From assembly GCF_001787335.1 (NCBI RefSeq), contig NZ_CP014674.1, forward strand, positions 1,196,501 through 1,260,500: a DNA stretch of 64,000 bases, in the 5' to 3' direction. Positions 42,451-50,883 of this stretch are shown piece after piece (the first letter of the stretch is position 1; the number at the start of each line of letters is the position of its first letter). The stretch is from Kozakia baliensis. GTDB lineage: Bacteria > Pseudomonadota > Alphaproteobacteria > Acetobacterales > Acetobacteraceae. The translations under genes were made by a program, and so were the position numbers. The notes below the pieces were generated by a model. The model saw only the letters and a list, made by a program, of their open reading frames with translations. It had not been told where the DNA came from and made no database searches.

Positions 42451-43407
42451 ATGTCGTTCCCGGATCTGTGGGTAAGGCTTCGGACCCGTTTCCTCGCCCT
42501 GCCTCCTAAAATCAGGCTGATCCTGTGCGGCGTTACCGGAGCAGGCGCTGTCTGGTGGGTTCTCACGCCGGGGCTCGACAGCCGGCTGCTGAAGCTTGAG
42601 CGGGCGCACTATCCAAACGGGCGCCGGTTCGTGATCGGGCATAATAATGTCACCGATTTCTCGGGCTGTCTGCATGGCAGCATCCATTATCCTGGCGTCG
42701 ATGGATGGCGGGAACCGTTCAGCAATCCGTATGAAGTCGACTGGTTTCCGGACAGCGGTCTGACTGCATCAACCGGCCATGCTTTTGTGTTCTCGGCGTG
42801 GCCGGAGAGGCAGGCAGTTCCGGAACTTGAGCAATCTCTTTTAGATTACGGGATTCTTTCCCGCACTTCCGTACCGATTACACGCGATACCAGAGACGAG
42901 GCCGGGCATCGCGTCATTCGCCATGAGACGATGACGTTCTTTCTCGCAAAAGCATGGGACCCGCGTCTGGCGTTCTGCACGAATTATGCGGTCGGTGGCT
43001 ACCGTCCTCCCCTGGGCAGTGGAGGAATTGAACGGAATGGAAAATACATTCCTTCCCGATTGAGTGATCAGCCGATCCCGGAAGACCCGAAAGTCACCGT
43101 TCCCCGGCAGGGGCAATGGGCGACAAGCCAGGTTTCGGGTTTTGTCGTGACCGATACTCCTGTCCGGGTGGACAATGCGGTCCGGCGTGTGCGGGAGGAT
43201 GGCGAAGTTTTCTATACAGCCACGGTTTATATGCGCCGCGAGATTCCGAAATGGATGCAGACGCCAGCGTTCCGGAGCGCCTATCACGGATCCGCCGCGA
43301 TTGACCCGGACCGGCTGCATCCGGTCGAGACGGCCTTCCATACCGTCGATGGCAAGCTTCAGTGGGTTGATGAACGGCCCCGGATGACACCGGGAGACCC
43401 GGAATGA
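42451..43407 (+). CDS. Membrane-anchored protein of unknown function (envelope operon gene 2)
   Basis: A 318-residue protein with an N-terminal anchor (IRLILCGVTGAGAVWWVLT) and a large extracytoplasmic domain (HNNVTDFSGCLHGSIHYPGV, TFFLAKAWDPRLAFCTNYAV, SGFVVTDTPVRVDNAVRRVR). Starts two bases after gene 1 and overlaps gene 3 by ATGA. No recognised domain. Shares the single-pass topology and general style of gene 3. Confidence 0.65.
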   Translation: MSFPDLWVRLRTRFLALPPKIRLILCGVTGAGAVWWVLTPGLDSRLLKLERAHYPNGRRFVIGHNNVTDFSGCLHGSIHYPGVDGWREPFSNPYEVDWFPDSGLTASTGHAFVFSAWPERQAVPELEQSLLDYGILSRTSVPITRDTRDEAGHRVIRHETMTFFLAKAWDPRLAFCTNYAVGGYRPPLGSGGIERNGKYIPSRLSDQPIPEDPKVTVPRQGQWATSQVSGFVVTDTPVRVDNAVRRVREDGEVFYTATVYMRREIPKWMQTPAFRSAYHGSAAIDPDRLHPVETAFHTVDGKLQWVDERPRMTPGDPE

Positions 43408-44294
43408 AAAACAGTCGACTGCTTCTCGGGGGAGGCGCGGCATTGCTGGCTGCGTTCTGGCTTGGTCATCGGGTGCTCTCGCCCGGGAACGACGACAGGG
43501 TCATCGCAGGCGATATTCTTGCCGCCGTAAACGCGCCCCCGGATCCGGCGACGCATGGCAACGCATTCGTCATGAACGCCTGTCTGCGTGCGCCGATTGA
43601 TCATCCGATGTTTCATGATGAAATGCCCGACACAATGCCGGGCGACCAGAGCTGGGTTCTTGTCAAACCGACCGGTGATTTCGGCATGATGACGCAGGCG
43701 GTCTATTTCGGGAGTGTTCATCGCGACAAAGCGCCGGGCACGCCGTTTCTGGCCGGCCTTCTGGAGGGGGGCGCTATTCACCGCGTGCCGGTGGAATGGC
43801 TGCGTTTTATCCGCGGGACCGAACGCGCCGGCATCGCGGATCAGCTGAGCGGTATGGCAGGCGATATTCTTCTCGGAACGCCCCCGGATGGCTTCACCTT
43901 CCTGACGGAAAAGGTCGAAATGGGCGCGGGCAGGACGCCGGCGATCATCACGGGTCCATCTCCAGAGGAGCCGCGTCCGCAGACGCCACCCGGGATCCGG
44001 GCGATCAGCGGGATCTGCTGGCGTCTCAAAGCCGAACGGGTGCTGGAGATCAGCGATGTGCTCCATGAAAGTTCAGGCAGCCGCACTGTCGTCGCAGCGA
44101 TCATGCGCCGGCCCCGGAATCTGCCGTCCTGGCTGACAGACCCGCGTGTCGCGGGTGCTGGTTATGTGGGGCAGGTTCTGACAACTGACGTGCAGCTTTA
44201 TCAGTTTCATGACTACGGTGCCGGATGGAAGCTGGATCCGATGCTCTACACCAGTAATCTCGCCGATCTCTCCATGCATCCGGTCGGACCGTGA
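43404..44294 (+). CDS. Membrane-anchored protein of unknown function (envelope operon gene 3)
   Basis: A 296-residue protein with an N-terminal hydrophobic anchor (LLLGGGAALLAAFWLGHRVL) and a periplasmic domain (GNAFVMNACLRAPIDHPMFH, GDFGMMTQAVYFGSVHRDKA, WKLDPMLYTSNLADLSMHPV). Together with genes 1 and 2 it suggests an envelope complex. No known family or enzyme motif is visible. A hairpin lies at its stop codon. Confidence 0.65.
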   Translation: MKNSRLLLGGGAALLAAFWLGHRVLSPGNDDRVIAGDILAAVNAPPDPATHGNAFVMNACLRAPIDHPMFHDEMPDTMPGDQSWVLVKPTGDFGMMTQAVYFGSVHRDKAPGTPFLAGLLEGGAIHRVPVEWLRFIRGTERAGIADQLSGMAGDILLGTPPDGFTFLTEKVEMGAGRTPAIITGPSPEEPRPQTPPGIRAISGICWRLKAERVLEISDVLHESSGSRTVVAAIMRRPRNLPSWLTDPRVAGAGYVGQVLTTDVQLYQFHDYGAGWKLDPMLYTSNLADLSMHPVGP

Positions 44295-44318
44295 GCGTCT
44301 GCGGGATCCGGACGCTCA
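44292..44318 (+). terminator. Stem-loop at the end of the envelope operon
   Basis: TGAGCGTC and GACGCTCA pair as a perfect 8-bp stem starting at the stop codon of gene 3. No T tract follows, so it may be a 3' end stabiliser rather than an efficient terminator. Confidence 0.5.
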
Positions 44319-44440
44319 GACCGGTATCTCCCCAGGGACATGGCGATCATCAGAGGCGTTAATGCTCTGCATGTGTTTTTTGTTTGTCAGTGAAAGTTAC
44401 GGGATTTCACGATTATTGGGGGATCAGAATTTTCCATCAG

Positions 44441-45049
44441 GTCGGCTGGCCCGGCGAGATCGCGGCTGTGCGGTACTGGTATGAACCGCATCTGGAGCGA
44501 CTGCATGAGGACGCCTCCACCCGTCTGGCCGATCTGGTGCAGCTGGAGCAGATCGCCGGCGGTTATTCCTCACGAGAGAAGTTCCTGACCGAACTGACGC
44601 TGGACCCGCCGGATGCCACGTCCGATCAGGCCGGCGTGCCGTTGCTGGACGAGGATTATCTGATCCTCTCGACCATTCATTCCGCCAAGGGGCAGGAATG
44701 GCAGAATGTCTTTGTCATGAACGCCGTCGACGGCTGCATTCCGTCCGATCTCGCGACGGGCGAGCAGGACGACATCGAGGAGGAACGCCGGCTGCTCTAT
44801 GTGGCCATGACGCGGGCGAAGGACAGTCTCGATGTCATGGTACCGCAGCGTTTCTATGTGCATGGCCAGCACAGTCGGGGCGACCGGCATGTCTATGCCT
44901 CACGCACGCGCTTCATCGACCGGGACATGCTGCCTTTGTTCGAAGCCGTGTCATGGCCCGTTGTGAAACCGGAAGAGCAGGCCCGGCAGGAGGCGGTGCA
45001 GTCCGTGCGGATCGACATGGCTGTCCGCCTGCGCGGCATGTGGTCGTAA
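44441..45049 (+). pseudogene. UvrD/Rep-type helicase, C-terminal fragment
   Basis: From about 44441 the frame carries the end of an SF1 helicase: motif V region STIHSAKGQEWQNVFVMNAV and motif VI EERRLLYVAMTRAKDSLDVM, to a normal C-terminus. The Walker A half is missing; the first 19 residues of the open frame are unrelated. It could not hydrolyse ATP alone. It precedes the SRAP gene by 12 bp and may have been transcribed with it. Confidence 0.75.
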
Positions 45050-45061
45050 GGGAGCAGGCGG

Positions 45062-45709
45062 ATGTGCAATCTCTATTCCATGCTGTCAGGTCCGCAGGCC
45101 ATTCGTGAGATTGCGAAAGTCCTTGAGGATCGCACGGGTAATCTTCAGCCACAGCCTGAGATTTACCCGAACACGATGGCGCCGGTCGTGCGGAACGGAG
45201 ACAACGGCCGTGAACTGGTCATGACGCGCTGGGGCATGCCGACACCGCCCGGTTATCTCAGGGGACACAAGGTGGATCGCGGCGTCACCAACATCCGCAA
45301 TCCGACCTCGACATGGTGGAAGCGATGGGAAGGCGTGGCGCATCGCTGTCTGGTGCCGCTGACCGCGTTCTCCGAACCGGAGCGTCTGCCTAATGGGAAA
45401 TCGCGGCCGGTGTGGTTTGCACGGAATGATGGAGAGCCGCTGGCTTTCTTTGCCGGGATCTGGTGTCGATGGACCTCGGTGCGCAAGCTGGCTGACGGCG
45501 AGACAACGGATGATCTGTTCGGGTTTCTGACCACAGAGGCCAACCGGGAAGTGGGGGCAATCCATCCGAGGGCCATGCCGGTGATCCTTACGCAACCGGA
45601 TGAGCTGGATATGTGGATGAATGCCCCGGCAGAGGAGGCGCTGCAGCTTCAGAGGCCTTTAGCGGGTGGGCTTCTGGTCCGTATGGAAGCGCTGAATTCG
45701 TCGACATGA
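45062..45709 (+). CDS. SRAP-domain protein (HMCES/YedK type)
   Basis: A 215-residue SOS-response-associated peptidase family member. C2 is exposed after removal of Met1 and would crosslink abasic sites in single-stranded DNA. N77 and N80 (NIRN), E105 (FSEP) and H168 (IHPRAMPVIL) match the active site. GGGAGCAGGCGG precedes the ATG. It often lies beside helicase or polymerase genes in mobile DNA. The 3' end overlaps the convergent replicase gene by about 60 bp. Confidence 0.9.
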   Translation: MCNLYSMLSGPQAIREIAKVLEDRTGNLQPQPEIYPNTMAPVVRNGDNGRELVMTRWGMPTPPGYLRGHKVDRGVTNIRNPTSTWWKRWEGVAHRCLVPLTAFSEPERLPNGKSRPVWFARNDGEPLAFFAGIWCRWTSVRKLADGETTDDLFGFLTTEANREVGAIHPRAMPVILTQPDELDMWMNAPAEEALQLQRPLAGGLLVRMEALNSST

Positions 45710-47472
45710 CAGTTGCTGTCGGATTCCTTATCTGGTCGGTCAGAAACGCACATTTCTGAAAACCTCAGAGATATCCCCTCGTCATATGCTCGCTTTATGG
45801 ATTTGCGGGATGAAATCCGACCGAAGAACAGCTTTTCCTTAATGTGGGGTTTCCACTTTTCTTTTTCAGCACGCAACATGAGTTCGGCAAACTGCTGTTC
45901 AATTCGGTCTGTTTCTTCGGAACGGATTGAGATGGCATTGTTTTTTCCAGCCTCTCTGAGTCTGTGTCGACGCTCGCATCGTTTTTTACTTTTTTGCCTT
46001 CTGTCCTGTCGACTGAATGCGTTTTCAGTAGCTTCCTCCGCGTGACGATATCCCCACGCCACTTCTGGATTCAGCCAGTCTTCAGGCGTTTCGGGCCAGC
46101 AAGGCTCCGCACCGCGTCTGCGCTGTGCCGCGATATGATCCTCGTAATATGTGAGCCGCAGACAGTCCTTTTCGAACGCATCTGCCAGATCCTTCAGCGT
46201 CCGCAACTGACGAAGCGGATGCGCAGAACGGGCAAGGTTTCCCTCACTACCTGATATGATGACCGAAAGTCCGGTTGGCCAGTCCACATGCCAGTACCGA
46301 CCGACGGTCCGGACACTCAGGTCCGTCCGTAATGCAAGCGCAGCCTGAGTCAGCGCCATTCCCCTAGGCCAGGCTTTCAGCGCATTCTCAATGCGGGCGT
46401 AAGATTTCTGTTGTTTGATCGTTGATGTGCGGTGTGCTGACTCGGCCTGCTTTTGCGCTGTGGTCAGGTTTTCGGCGCTGAACGACATAGAAAATCGCTT
46501 TATGCCGTAAGCAGGGCAGTAACGGGAGTTCATAAACTTGCAAATGCTGCGGGCTGTTGCTTCGACTTCGCTGCCAGGCAAGGGCGCGGGAAATGTTCTG
46601 TTGATCTGATGCGCGTAAGCAGAAATTTCCAGCAGATCTTTTACAAGACCTGAGTAACACCACCATCTGACCTGATCGAAAAGAGAACAGTTCCGGCCCA
46701 CTGAGGAAGGTTCCCGCTCAGCATATCGCAGCCAGATTTTGGCAGGTTTTTGTATTTTATCCTGCCAGACCGGCATGAGTAATGACACAACATCGCGCAG
46801 TTCACTGGGACCAGCCCCGGGCTCTGTTCTCCAGAGAAGTTTCAGGCCCCCAGGCCCTAGGGTATCGGGTAAAGCAGCTCGATTGTTTTGTGAAGGCTCT
46901 CTGGGCACGAGGCTTCCGATCAGGTTCTCCGCAACGGCCCAGGGAGATTTTATGAGACTTTTGTACGGTAGCGGGGTGGCATCAAGCGCAGCAGCCATGA
47001 GTTGATGGGCAAGCCACAGTAGTTTTTTGGGTTTTTGACGGGCTTTAGGTCCAATATAGACAGGACTGCGTAGCAATAAAAAAGCATGGGCACGCCCCGA
47101 TCCTGGATCTTCAACAAGTGTGGGACGAATTTCTTCCGGGATATTCGCAAGATATTCACGAGCGCGGGTGTGATCTATGTCGAAAGCAAGAATATTTACA
47201 AAATCATTAGTGTTCAGACAGATCCATGGCATAAGGATACCGTCCTGCAGGCGCATCTGGGAAGAAGATTTCTGCAGGGCCGTGCTTCGTATCGTCTGCG
47301 ATGCCAGAACATATCTTGGACACCGGCACAGAATTTGTGAACTGAATGTTGCGAACTCAGGACAGAATGCCGAGGCGTGCAGATGCTCGCTGATGGCGCG
47401 TGCCGCCCAGAGATTCTCGGGGACGTTATCATGACATGCCAGCGTATCGGCGACGTTAGAATAATGATTCAT
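45649..47472 (-). CDS. ColE2-type replicase (archaeo-eukaryotic primase-like Rep)
   Basis: A 607-residue replication protein. The N-terminal half has the Rep primase-like core with an aspartate pair (FVNILAFDIDHTRAREYLAN) and GSGRAHAFLLL, then a PriCT-like region (VPREPSQNNRAALPD). The C-terminal part includes a helix-turn-helix-like segment (LTQAALALRTDLSVRTVGRY) and a basic tail (RQDRRQKSKKRCERRHRLRE). Such Rep proteins start plasmid or ICE replication, so the excised island may replicate. The start codon lies inside a 29-bp palindrome. Confidence 0.7.
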   Translation of the reverse strand: MNHYSNVADTLACHDNVPENLWAARAISEHLHASAFCPEFATFSSQILCRCPRYVLASQTIRSTALQKSSSQMRLQDGILMPWICLNTNDFVNILAFDIDHTRAREYLANIPEEIRPTLVEDPGSGRAHAFLLLRSPVYIGPKARQKPKKLLWLAHQLMAAALDATPLPYKSLIKSPWAVAENLIGSLVPREPSQNNRAALPDTLGPGGLKLLWRTEPGAGPSELRDVVSLLMPVWQDKIQKPAKIWLRYAEREPSSVGRNCSLFDQVRWWCYSGLVKDLLEISAYAHQINRTFPAPLPGSEVEATARSICKFMNSRYCPAYGIKRFSMSFSAENLTTAQKQAESAHRTSTIKQQKSYARIENALKAWPRGMALTQAALALRTDLSVRTVGRYWHVDWPTGLSVIISGSEGNLARSAHPLRQLRTLKDLADAFEKDCLRLTYYEDHIAAQRRRGAEPCWPETPEDWLNPEVAWGYRHAEEATENAFSRQDRRQKSKKRCERRHRLREAGKNNAISIRSEETDRIEQQFAELMLRAEKEKWKPHIKEKLFFGRISSRKSIKRAYDEGISLRFSEMCVSDRPDKESDSNCHVDEFSASIRTRSPPAKGL

Positions 47473-47487
47473 AATGAATCATTATTC
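47459..47487. promoter_or_regulatory. Palindromic operator overlapping the replicase start codon
   Basis: GAATAATGATTCA and TGAATCATTATTC are perfect 13-bp inverted arms around TAA. The replicase ATG (47472-47470) lies inside. A related site is at 48101-48117. Binding here would block transcription and translation start of the replicase. Confidence 0.7.
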
Positions 47488-47495
47488 GCTTCAAA

Positions 47496-48038
47496 TCAGC
47501 TTATGTCACCTTTTTTCTGCGTGGTCGGCGAATACGAAATCTCAGCGATCACGCCATAGTCCGGGTCCGCTCGGGACTGAACATCAAAAACTACTCCTTT
47601 ATCTCCGTTTTTTGCATAGGAGGGAACATGTTGTCCGTGCCCGGGCTTGGCGGCCATTGCGATGATCACGCTGCGGGTCTGATTGACACATACAAGTGCG
47701 CTATCGGCGCCCTCCATCACGGATATTTCATCACCCGCCACGGTCTGATCTGCATTCTTCCCTAGTAAAACAAGCCACGATGCATTGTCGATCAAGCTGC
47801 GCCTGCCGTTTTTCGTCGTCTCGAAAATGATACCTGCTTCTTCGAACGCCTTGCGTAATTTGCGTAAAACCCGCTCGGTCGGTACGCCGGATTCTGACTC
47901 AAACCGCATGATCGTGGCGCGGCCAATTTGGGCTCGTTGCGCGAGGTCGTCCTGACTCCAGCCTCTGAGGCTCCGCGCTGCCCGGCAATCACGGCTGAAT
48001 AGCGGAAGATCTGAAAATGACTGAGGTGATTTGCGCAT
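47496..48038 (-). CDS. XRE-family transcriptional regulator
   Basis: About 180 residues; ATG 48038 is preceded by GGAG. The helix-turn-helix is RGWSQDDLAQRAQIGRATIM, followed by FESESGVPTERVLRKLRKAF. The C-terminal part is a variable regulatory domain (LVLLGKNADQTVAGDEISVM). It is upstream of and in line with the replicase gene, with an operator-like palindrome before it, so it probably represses both. Acts as island copy or excision control (inference). Confidence 0.75.
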   Translation of the reverse strand: MRKSPQSFSDLPLFSRDCRAARSLRGWSQDDLAQRAQIGRATIMRFESESGVPTERVLRKLRKAFEEAGIIFETTKNGRRSLIDNASWLVLLGKNADQTVAGDEISVMEGADSALVCVNQTRSVIIAMAAKPGHGQHVPSYAKNGDKGVVFDVQSRADPDYGVIAEISYSPTTQKKGDIS

Positions 48039-48100
48039 AATGTCTCCAGGGGTCTTTTTATGTACCATCATAGCATATTTTCTTGATAAAAAGAACACAA

Positions 48101-48117
48101 CGATTCATAATTAATCA
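48101..48117. promoter_or_regulatory. Second copy of the operator, upstream of the XRE gene
   Basis: CGATTCATAATTAATCA matches the centre of the replicase palindrome (TGATTCATAATGAATCA) at 15 of 17 positions. It lies 63 bp upstream of the XRE start, fitting autoregulation. Confidence 0.55.
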
Positions 48118-48230
48118 ACATCAAGGGGCAGGCAGCATTATCTCAATCGGTTGATCTGCCGGTTAAACGTCGATGCAGGGGCTCATTCTTTCGGCCCCGC
48201 AGGCTAATGATAAAAGCAGGGGCAGGAACG

Positions 48231-48599
48231 ATGGTGAGTGACCGGAAAGGATCACGTCTGACACTGGAAAGTCGCGGGTTGCTTCGCTACCCGGCCGCCG
48301 CGGAATATATTGGTCTTGCCGAGGGAACTCTCCGTAATCAGGTCGATAAGCTGGGGATACGCTCTGTCAAAATCGGTCGGGCCCGATGTTTTCGTATTGT
48401 GGACCTCGACGATTTTATCGAGCGGAAACTCTGCGAGACTGAACTGCAGCTTCAGAGAAGAAGGAGGCGCAGTCGGGGGGAGTACCTGCTGCCGGATCGC
48501 AGTCCGGATATCAGGCCCGTGATTACCGGCCTGATCGCTCTTTTCCGGCTCAGGCTCCCCCGGGCAGCGGGTTCCTTCATTTTTTACCCGGTCCGTTAA
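48231..48599 (+). CDS. Excisionase-like helix-turn-helix protein
   Basis: About 122 residues; ATG 48231 follows CAGGAA. A MerR/Xis-type winged HTH (LLRYPAAAEYIGLAEGTLRN, then SVKIGRARCFRIVDLDDFIE) is followed by an Arg-rich stretch (LQRRRRRSRGEYLL). Excisionases direct integrase to excision. It converges with the integrase and its 3' end overlaps the integrase 3' end by about 23 bp. Confidence 0.7.
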   Translation: MVSDRKGSRLTLESRGLLRYPAAAEYIGLAEGTLRNQVDKLGIRSVKIGRARCFRIVDLDDFIERKLCETELQLQRRRRRSRGEYLLPDRSPDIRPVITGLIALFRLRLPRAAGSFIFYPVR

Positions 48600-49686
48600 T
48601 CGCCTCATAGGCCAGCGCCATGGCGGCGAGGTCTTCCGTGTGGGGCTGATAGTAACGATCAAGGGATCTGATATCCTTATGGCCCGTTACGCGGCGGAGT
48701 TCGAGCGGGTTCGTATAGATCCGTGCGAGACGGCTTGTTGCTTCGTGACGCAGATCATGAAACGTGAGGTCCCGAAGGCCAGCTTTCTTCGTCATCCGCC
48801 CGAACCGAACGGAGAAAGCATCTTTGCTACCAATATCAAAGACGAGATCTCCGGGTCGCGCCGATGTGCGTTGTGCCTGAAGGGTCCGAAGCAGGCGGGC
48901 GGCGCCGGGTGTCAGGGGGCGGATTTCCGGGCCGCGCTCGGCAGCGCGATGCATTGTTTTCGTCCTGGCAAAGGAGAGGGAGTGCCGGTCGAAATCGACG
49001 TCGCGCCAACGCAGCGTCAGGGCTTCTTCCCGTCGCGTTCCCTGTTCGATGGCGAAACGCACGAACGCGACATCATCGGGCCAGGGTGACTTAGCCATGA
49101 CCTCCAGAAGACGTTTGTATTCGTCGCCAACGAGGCGGCGGTTGCGTTTTTTATCCGCGCCTGCAGGGCGTTTGACCGCCGTGGCGGCGGCCGGGTTCTT
49201 CGCAAAAGGCACATCCCATTCCGCGATGGCGTGCTGACAGATCGCGGCGAGCAGGTTGAGGCGTTTGACGACTGTAGCGCCGCTGTATTTCCCGGCCTGC
49301 CGGTCCCGGAAGCCTCGGACTGCTGTCGCGGTCAGATCGACCAGTGCCAGCTGCGCGATCTCGTCCTGTAGGATGGCGGGGATGTGACCCTTGCGGTCAT
49401 TGTCCCGCGCCTGCATCTCCTCACGCACATAGCGGTCGACCAGTTCATGGACGGTCTGGCGTTCCAGCGGACGCGTATCCTGAAACTGGCCGAGTTCGAG
49501 TTTGGCAGATGTCGTGTCCAGCCACCGTCGGGCCAGTCTGGCTGACGAAAAGGTCTGATGGATTCTTTCGCCGCCTGCGATTCGCTTGCGGGCCCGATAC
49601 TGGCCCTTGCCGCGATACTCCACGCCTGCAGGAAGAGCGCGGCCTGTCGCAGGATCGATTTTGGCAGAAGTGATTCGGTCTTTCAT
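48577..49686 (-). CDS. int: Island tyrosine integrase
   Basis: About 369 residues. The catalytic residues are seen in GTRREEALTLRWRDVD (Arg), TFHDLRHEATSRLARI (His-x-x-Arg) and VTGHKDIRSLDRYYQPH (His and the nucleophilic Tyr). An N-terminal core-binding SAM-like domain (VHELVDRYVREEMQARDN) precedes. ATG 49686 is preferred; earlier in-frame starts would read through the GGGCCC sites. Its start faces the tRNA-Glu attachment site 142 bp away. Intact and presumably functional. Confidence 0.92.
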   Translation of the reverse strand: MKDRITSAKIDPATGRALPAGVEYRGKGQYRARKRIAGGERIHQTFSSARLARRWLDTTSAKLELGQFQDTRPLERQTVHELVDRYVREEMQARDNDRKGHIPAILQDEIAQLALVDLTATAVRGFRDRQAGKYSGATVVKRLNLLAAICQHAIAEWDVPFAKNPAAATAVKRPAGADKKRNRRLVGDEYKRLLEVMAKSPWPDDVAFVRFAIEQGTRREEALTLRWRDVDFDRHSLSFARTKTMHRAAERGPEIRPLTPGAARLLRTLQAQRTSARPGDLVFDIGSKDAFSVRFGRMTKKAGLRDLTFHDLRHEATSRLARIYTNPLELRRVTGHKDIRSLDRYYQPHTEDLAAMALAYEAINGPGKK

Positions 49687-49698
49687 GGTGAGCCTCGT

Positions 49699-49781
49699 CT
49701 GGGCCCGGCATAGCCTTTTCATGGGCCCATTGGACCATGTGCTTATCGTCTTTTTTGGCAGTGGGCCCAGGGTGGGCCCAA
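49699..49781. promoter_or_regulatory. Putative integrase arm-type sites, right end
   Basis: TGGGCCCA occurs at 49722-49729, 49762-49769 and 49773-49780, plus TGGGCCCG near 49700. The pair at 49762/49773 has the same 11-bp spacing and orientation as the pair at 9319/9330. The sites lie between the attachment repeat and the integrase start. Confidence 0.55.
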
Positions 49782-49827
49782 AAACGGTCAATCGTTTCGC
49801 TCTATGACTGCTAAGTCACTGGAAAGA

Positions 49828-49876
49828 TTGGCGTCCCATAGGGGATTCGAACCCCTGTTGCCGCCGTGAGAGGGCG
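49828..49876. repeat. Right attachment repeat
   Basis: Identical over 49 bp to 9167-9215. It lies within the intact tRNA-Glu gene, from the CCA end to the anticodon stem, and regenerates the gene after integration. Confidence 0.95.
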
Positions 49877-49904
49877 GTGTCCTAGGCCTCTAGACGAATG
49901 GGAC
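49829..49904 (-). tRNA. tRNA-Glu(CTC)
   Basis: Acceptor stem GTCCCAT/ATGGGAC, D arm, anticodon loop CTCTCAC with anticodon CTC, T arm AGGGGTTCGAATCCCCT, discriminator G and an encoded CCA. Fully intact. It is the insertion site of the island and its 3' end points into the island. Confidence 0.95.
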
Positions 49905-49952
49905 AGAAGCGAAGCGGTTGATAGAAGATTGCTTTGCTTCTGACAAGAGGAG

Positions 49953-50336
49953 TTATGCGCTTTTTTGCAATAACCGCCCAAGCGGTGCGCCGGCGCAAAG
50001 ATGCACGTGATAATGCGGCACTTCCTGACCGGCGTTCAGACCTGAATTGCTGATAACGCGATAACCGCTTTCTTCAACGCCGAGTTGCCGAGCAACCTTT
50101 CCGACAGCGCGCGTGAAGCCTGCGATTTCCGTTTCGGAAGCTTGCGCGCTGAAGTCGGCAAAAGACACATAACGGCCTTTGGGAATAATCAAAACATGAA
50201 CAGGAACTTGCGGAGCAATATCGGGGAAGGCGAATGCATAATCGTCTTCGTAAATGACTTCTACGGGAATTTCCTTGCGTAGAATTTTTGCGAAAATATT
50301 ACCGTCATCATATGCGTCAAGACCGTTTACCGGCAT
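49953..50336 (-). CDS. HIT-family hydrolase (HinT-like)
   Basis: A 127-residue HIT protein with the triad PHYHVHLCAG (HxHxH) near the C-terminus, and IFAKILRKEIPVEVIYEDDY and APQVPVHVLIIPKGRY typical of purine nucleoside phosphoramidases. Last gene of the his operon, 13 bp after hisE, which is a common arrangement in alphaproteobacteria. Confidence 0.9.
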   Translation of the reverse strand: MPVNGLDAYDDGNIFAKILRKEIPVEVIYEDDYAFAFPDIAPQVPVHVLIIPKGRYVSFADFSAQASETEIAGFTRAVGKVARQLGVEESGYRVISNSGLNAGQEVPHYHVHLCAGAPLGRLLQKSA

Positions 50337-50349
50337 GAAATAATTCCTT

Positions 50350-50841
50350 TTAGCTCAACTCTGAATGAGGACGAGATGCTTTTTCGGCAATTCCGCTTGT
50401 GCCTTCGCGGCGGCGTAATTCGGCCCAGACTTCATCCGGTTTGACGCCAGCATCGACCCACATGACAATCAAATGGTAAAGCACGTCCGCGCTTTCGCTG
50501 ATCAATTCGTGAGCATTGCCCGCCACGGCCTCGATCAAACATTCGACTGCTTCTTCGCCGAATTTCTGGGCAATCTTCCTACGCCCACGCGCTAGGAGAC
50601 GGGCGGAATGGCTCAGAGTTGGGTCGGTGCCGCGCCGAGCCAGCACGGTATCGAACAGACGATCAAGCACTTGAGCACTGACGGCACCATGTTCGGCATG
50701 AGGCAGGGTAGGGGAGGTTGTTTTCTTGGTATCGGCTTTTTTGCTGACGGTTTTCTTATCGCTCGCCTTCTTAGCACTTCCTTTTTTCGAAGCGAGGCGG
50801 TCTTCCTCACGGGTGCTTGCTTTAACAGATTTGGCCATCAA
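50350..50841 (-). CDS. hisE: Phosphoribosyl-ATP pyrophosphohydrolase
   Basis: Catalyses the second step of histidine synthesis. The C-terminal 105 residues carry the MazG-like HisE fold ([20 protein letters not shown], then [17 protein letters not shown]) with the EE..E and ExxD metal ligands. The first 45 residues are an unusual Lys/Ser-rich extension ([26 protein letters not shown]). Start at 50841 or the next codon. In the his operon between hisF and the HIT gene. Confidence 0.9.
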   Translation of the reverse strand: MMAKSVKASTREEDRLASKKGSAKKASDKKTVSKKADTKKTTSPTLPHAEHGAVSAQVLDRLFDTVLARRGTDPTLSHSARLLARGRRKIAQKFGEEAVECLIEAVAGNAHELISESADVLYHLIVMWVDAGVKPDEVWAELRRREGTSGIAEKASRPHSELS

Positions 50842-50883
50842 TGCTCTCCTCGGCGAAAATTCAATAAAAATGCGATATGAAAA

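Larger units (their letters stand above)
9167..49876. mobile_element. Integrated genomic island at tRNA-Glu(CTC), about 40.7 kb
   Basis: A perfect 49-bp direct repeat bounds the island, with an integrase gene immediately inside the tRNA-side end, an excisionase-like gene beside it, and a replicase/regulator module further in. The cargo is rich in toxin-antitoxin, restriction and unknown defence-like genes. No tra, mob relaxase, or capsid/tail genes were recognised, so self-transfer is not supported. Internal IS5 copies and several broken genes show ongoing turnover. Confidence 0.9.
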
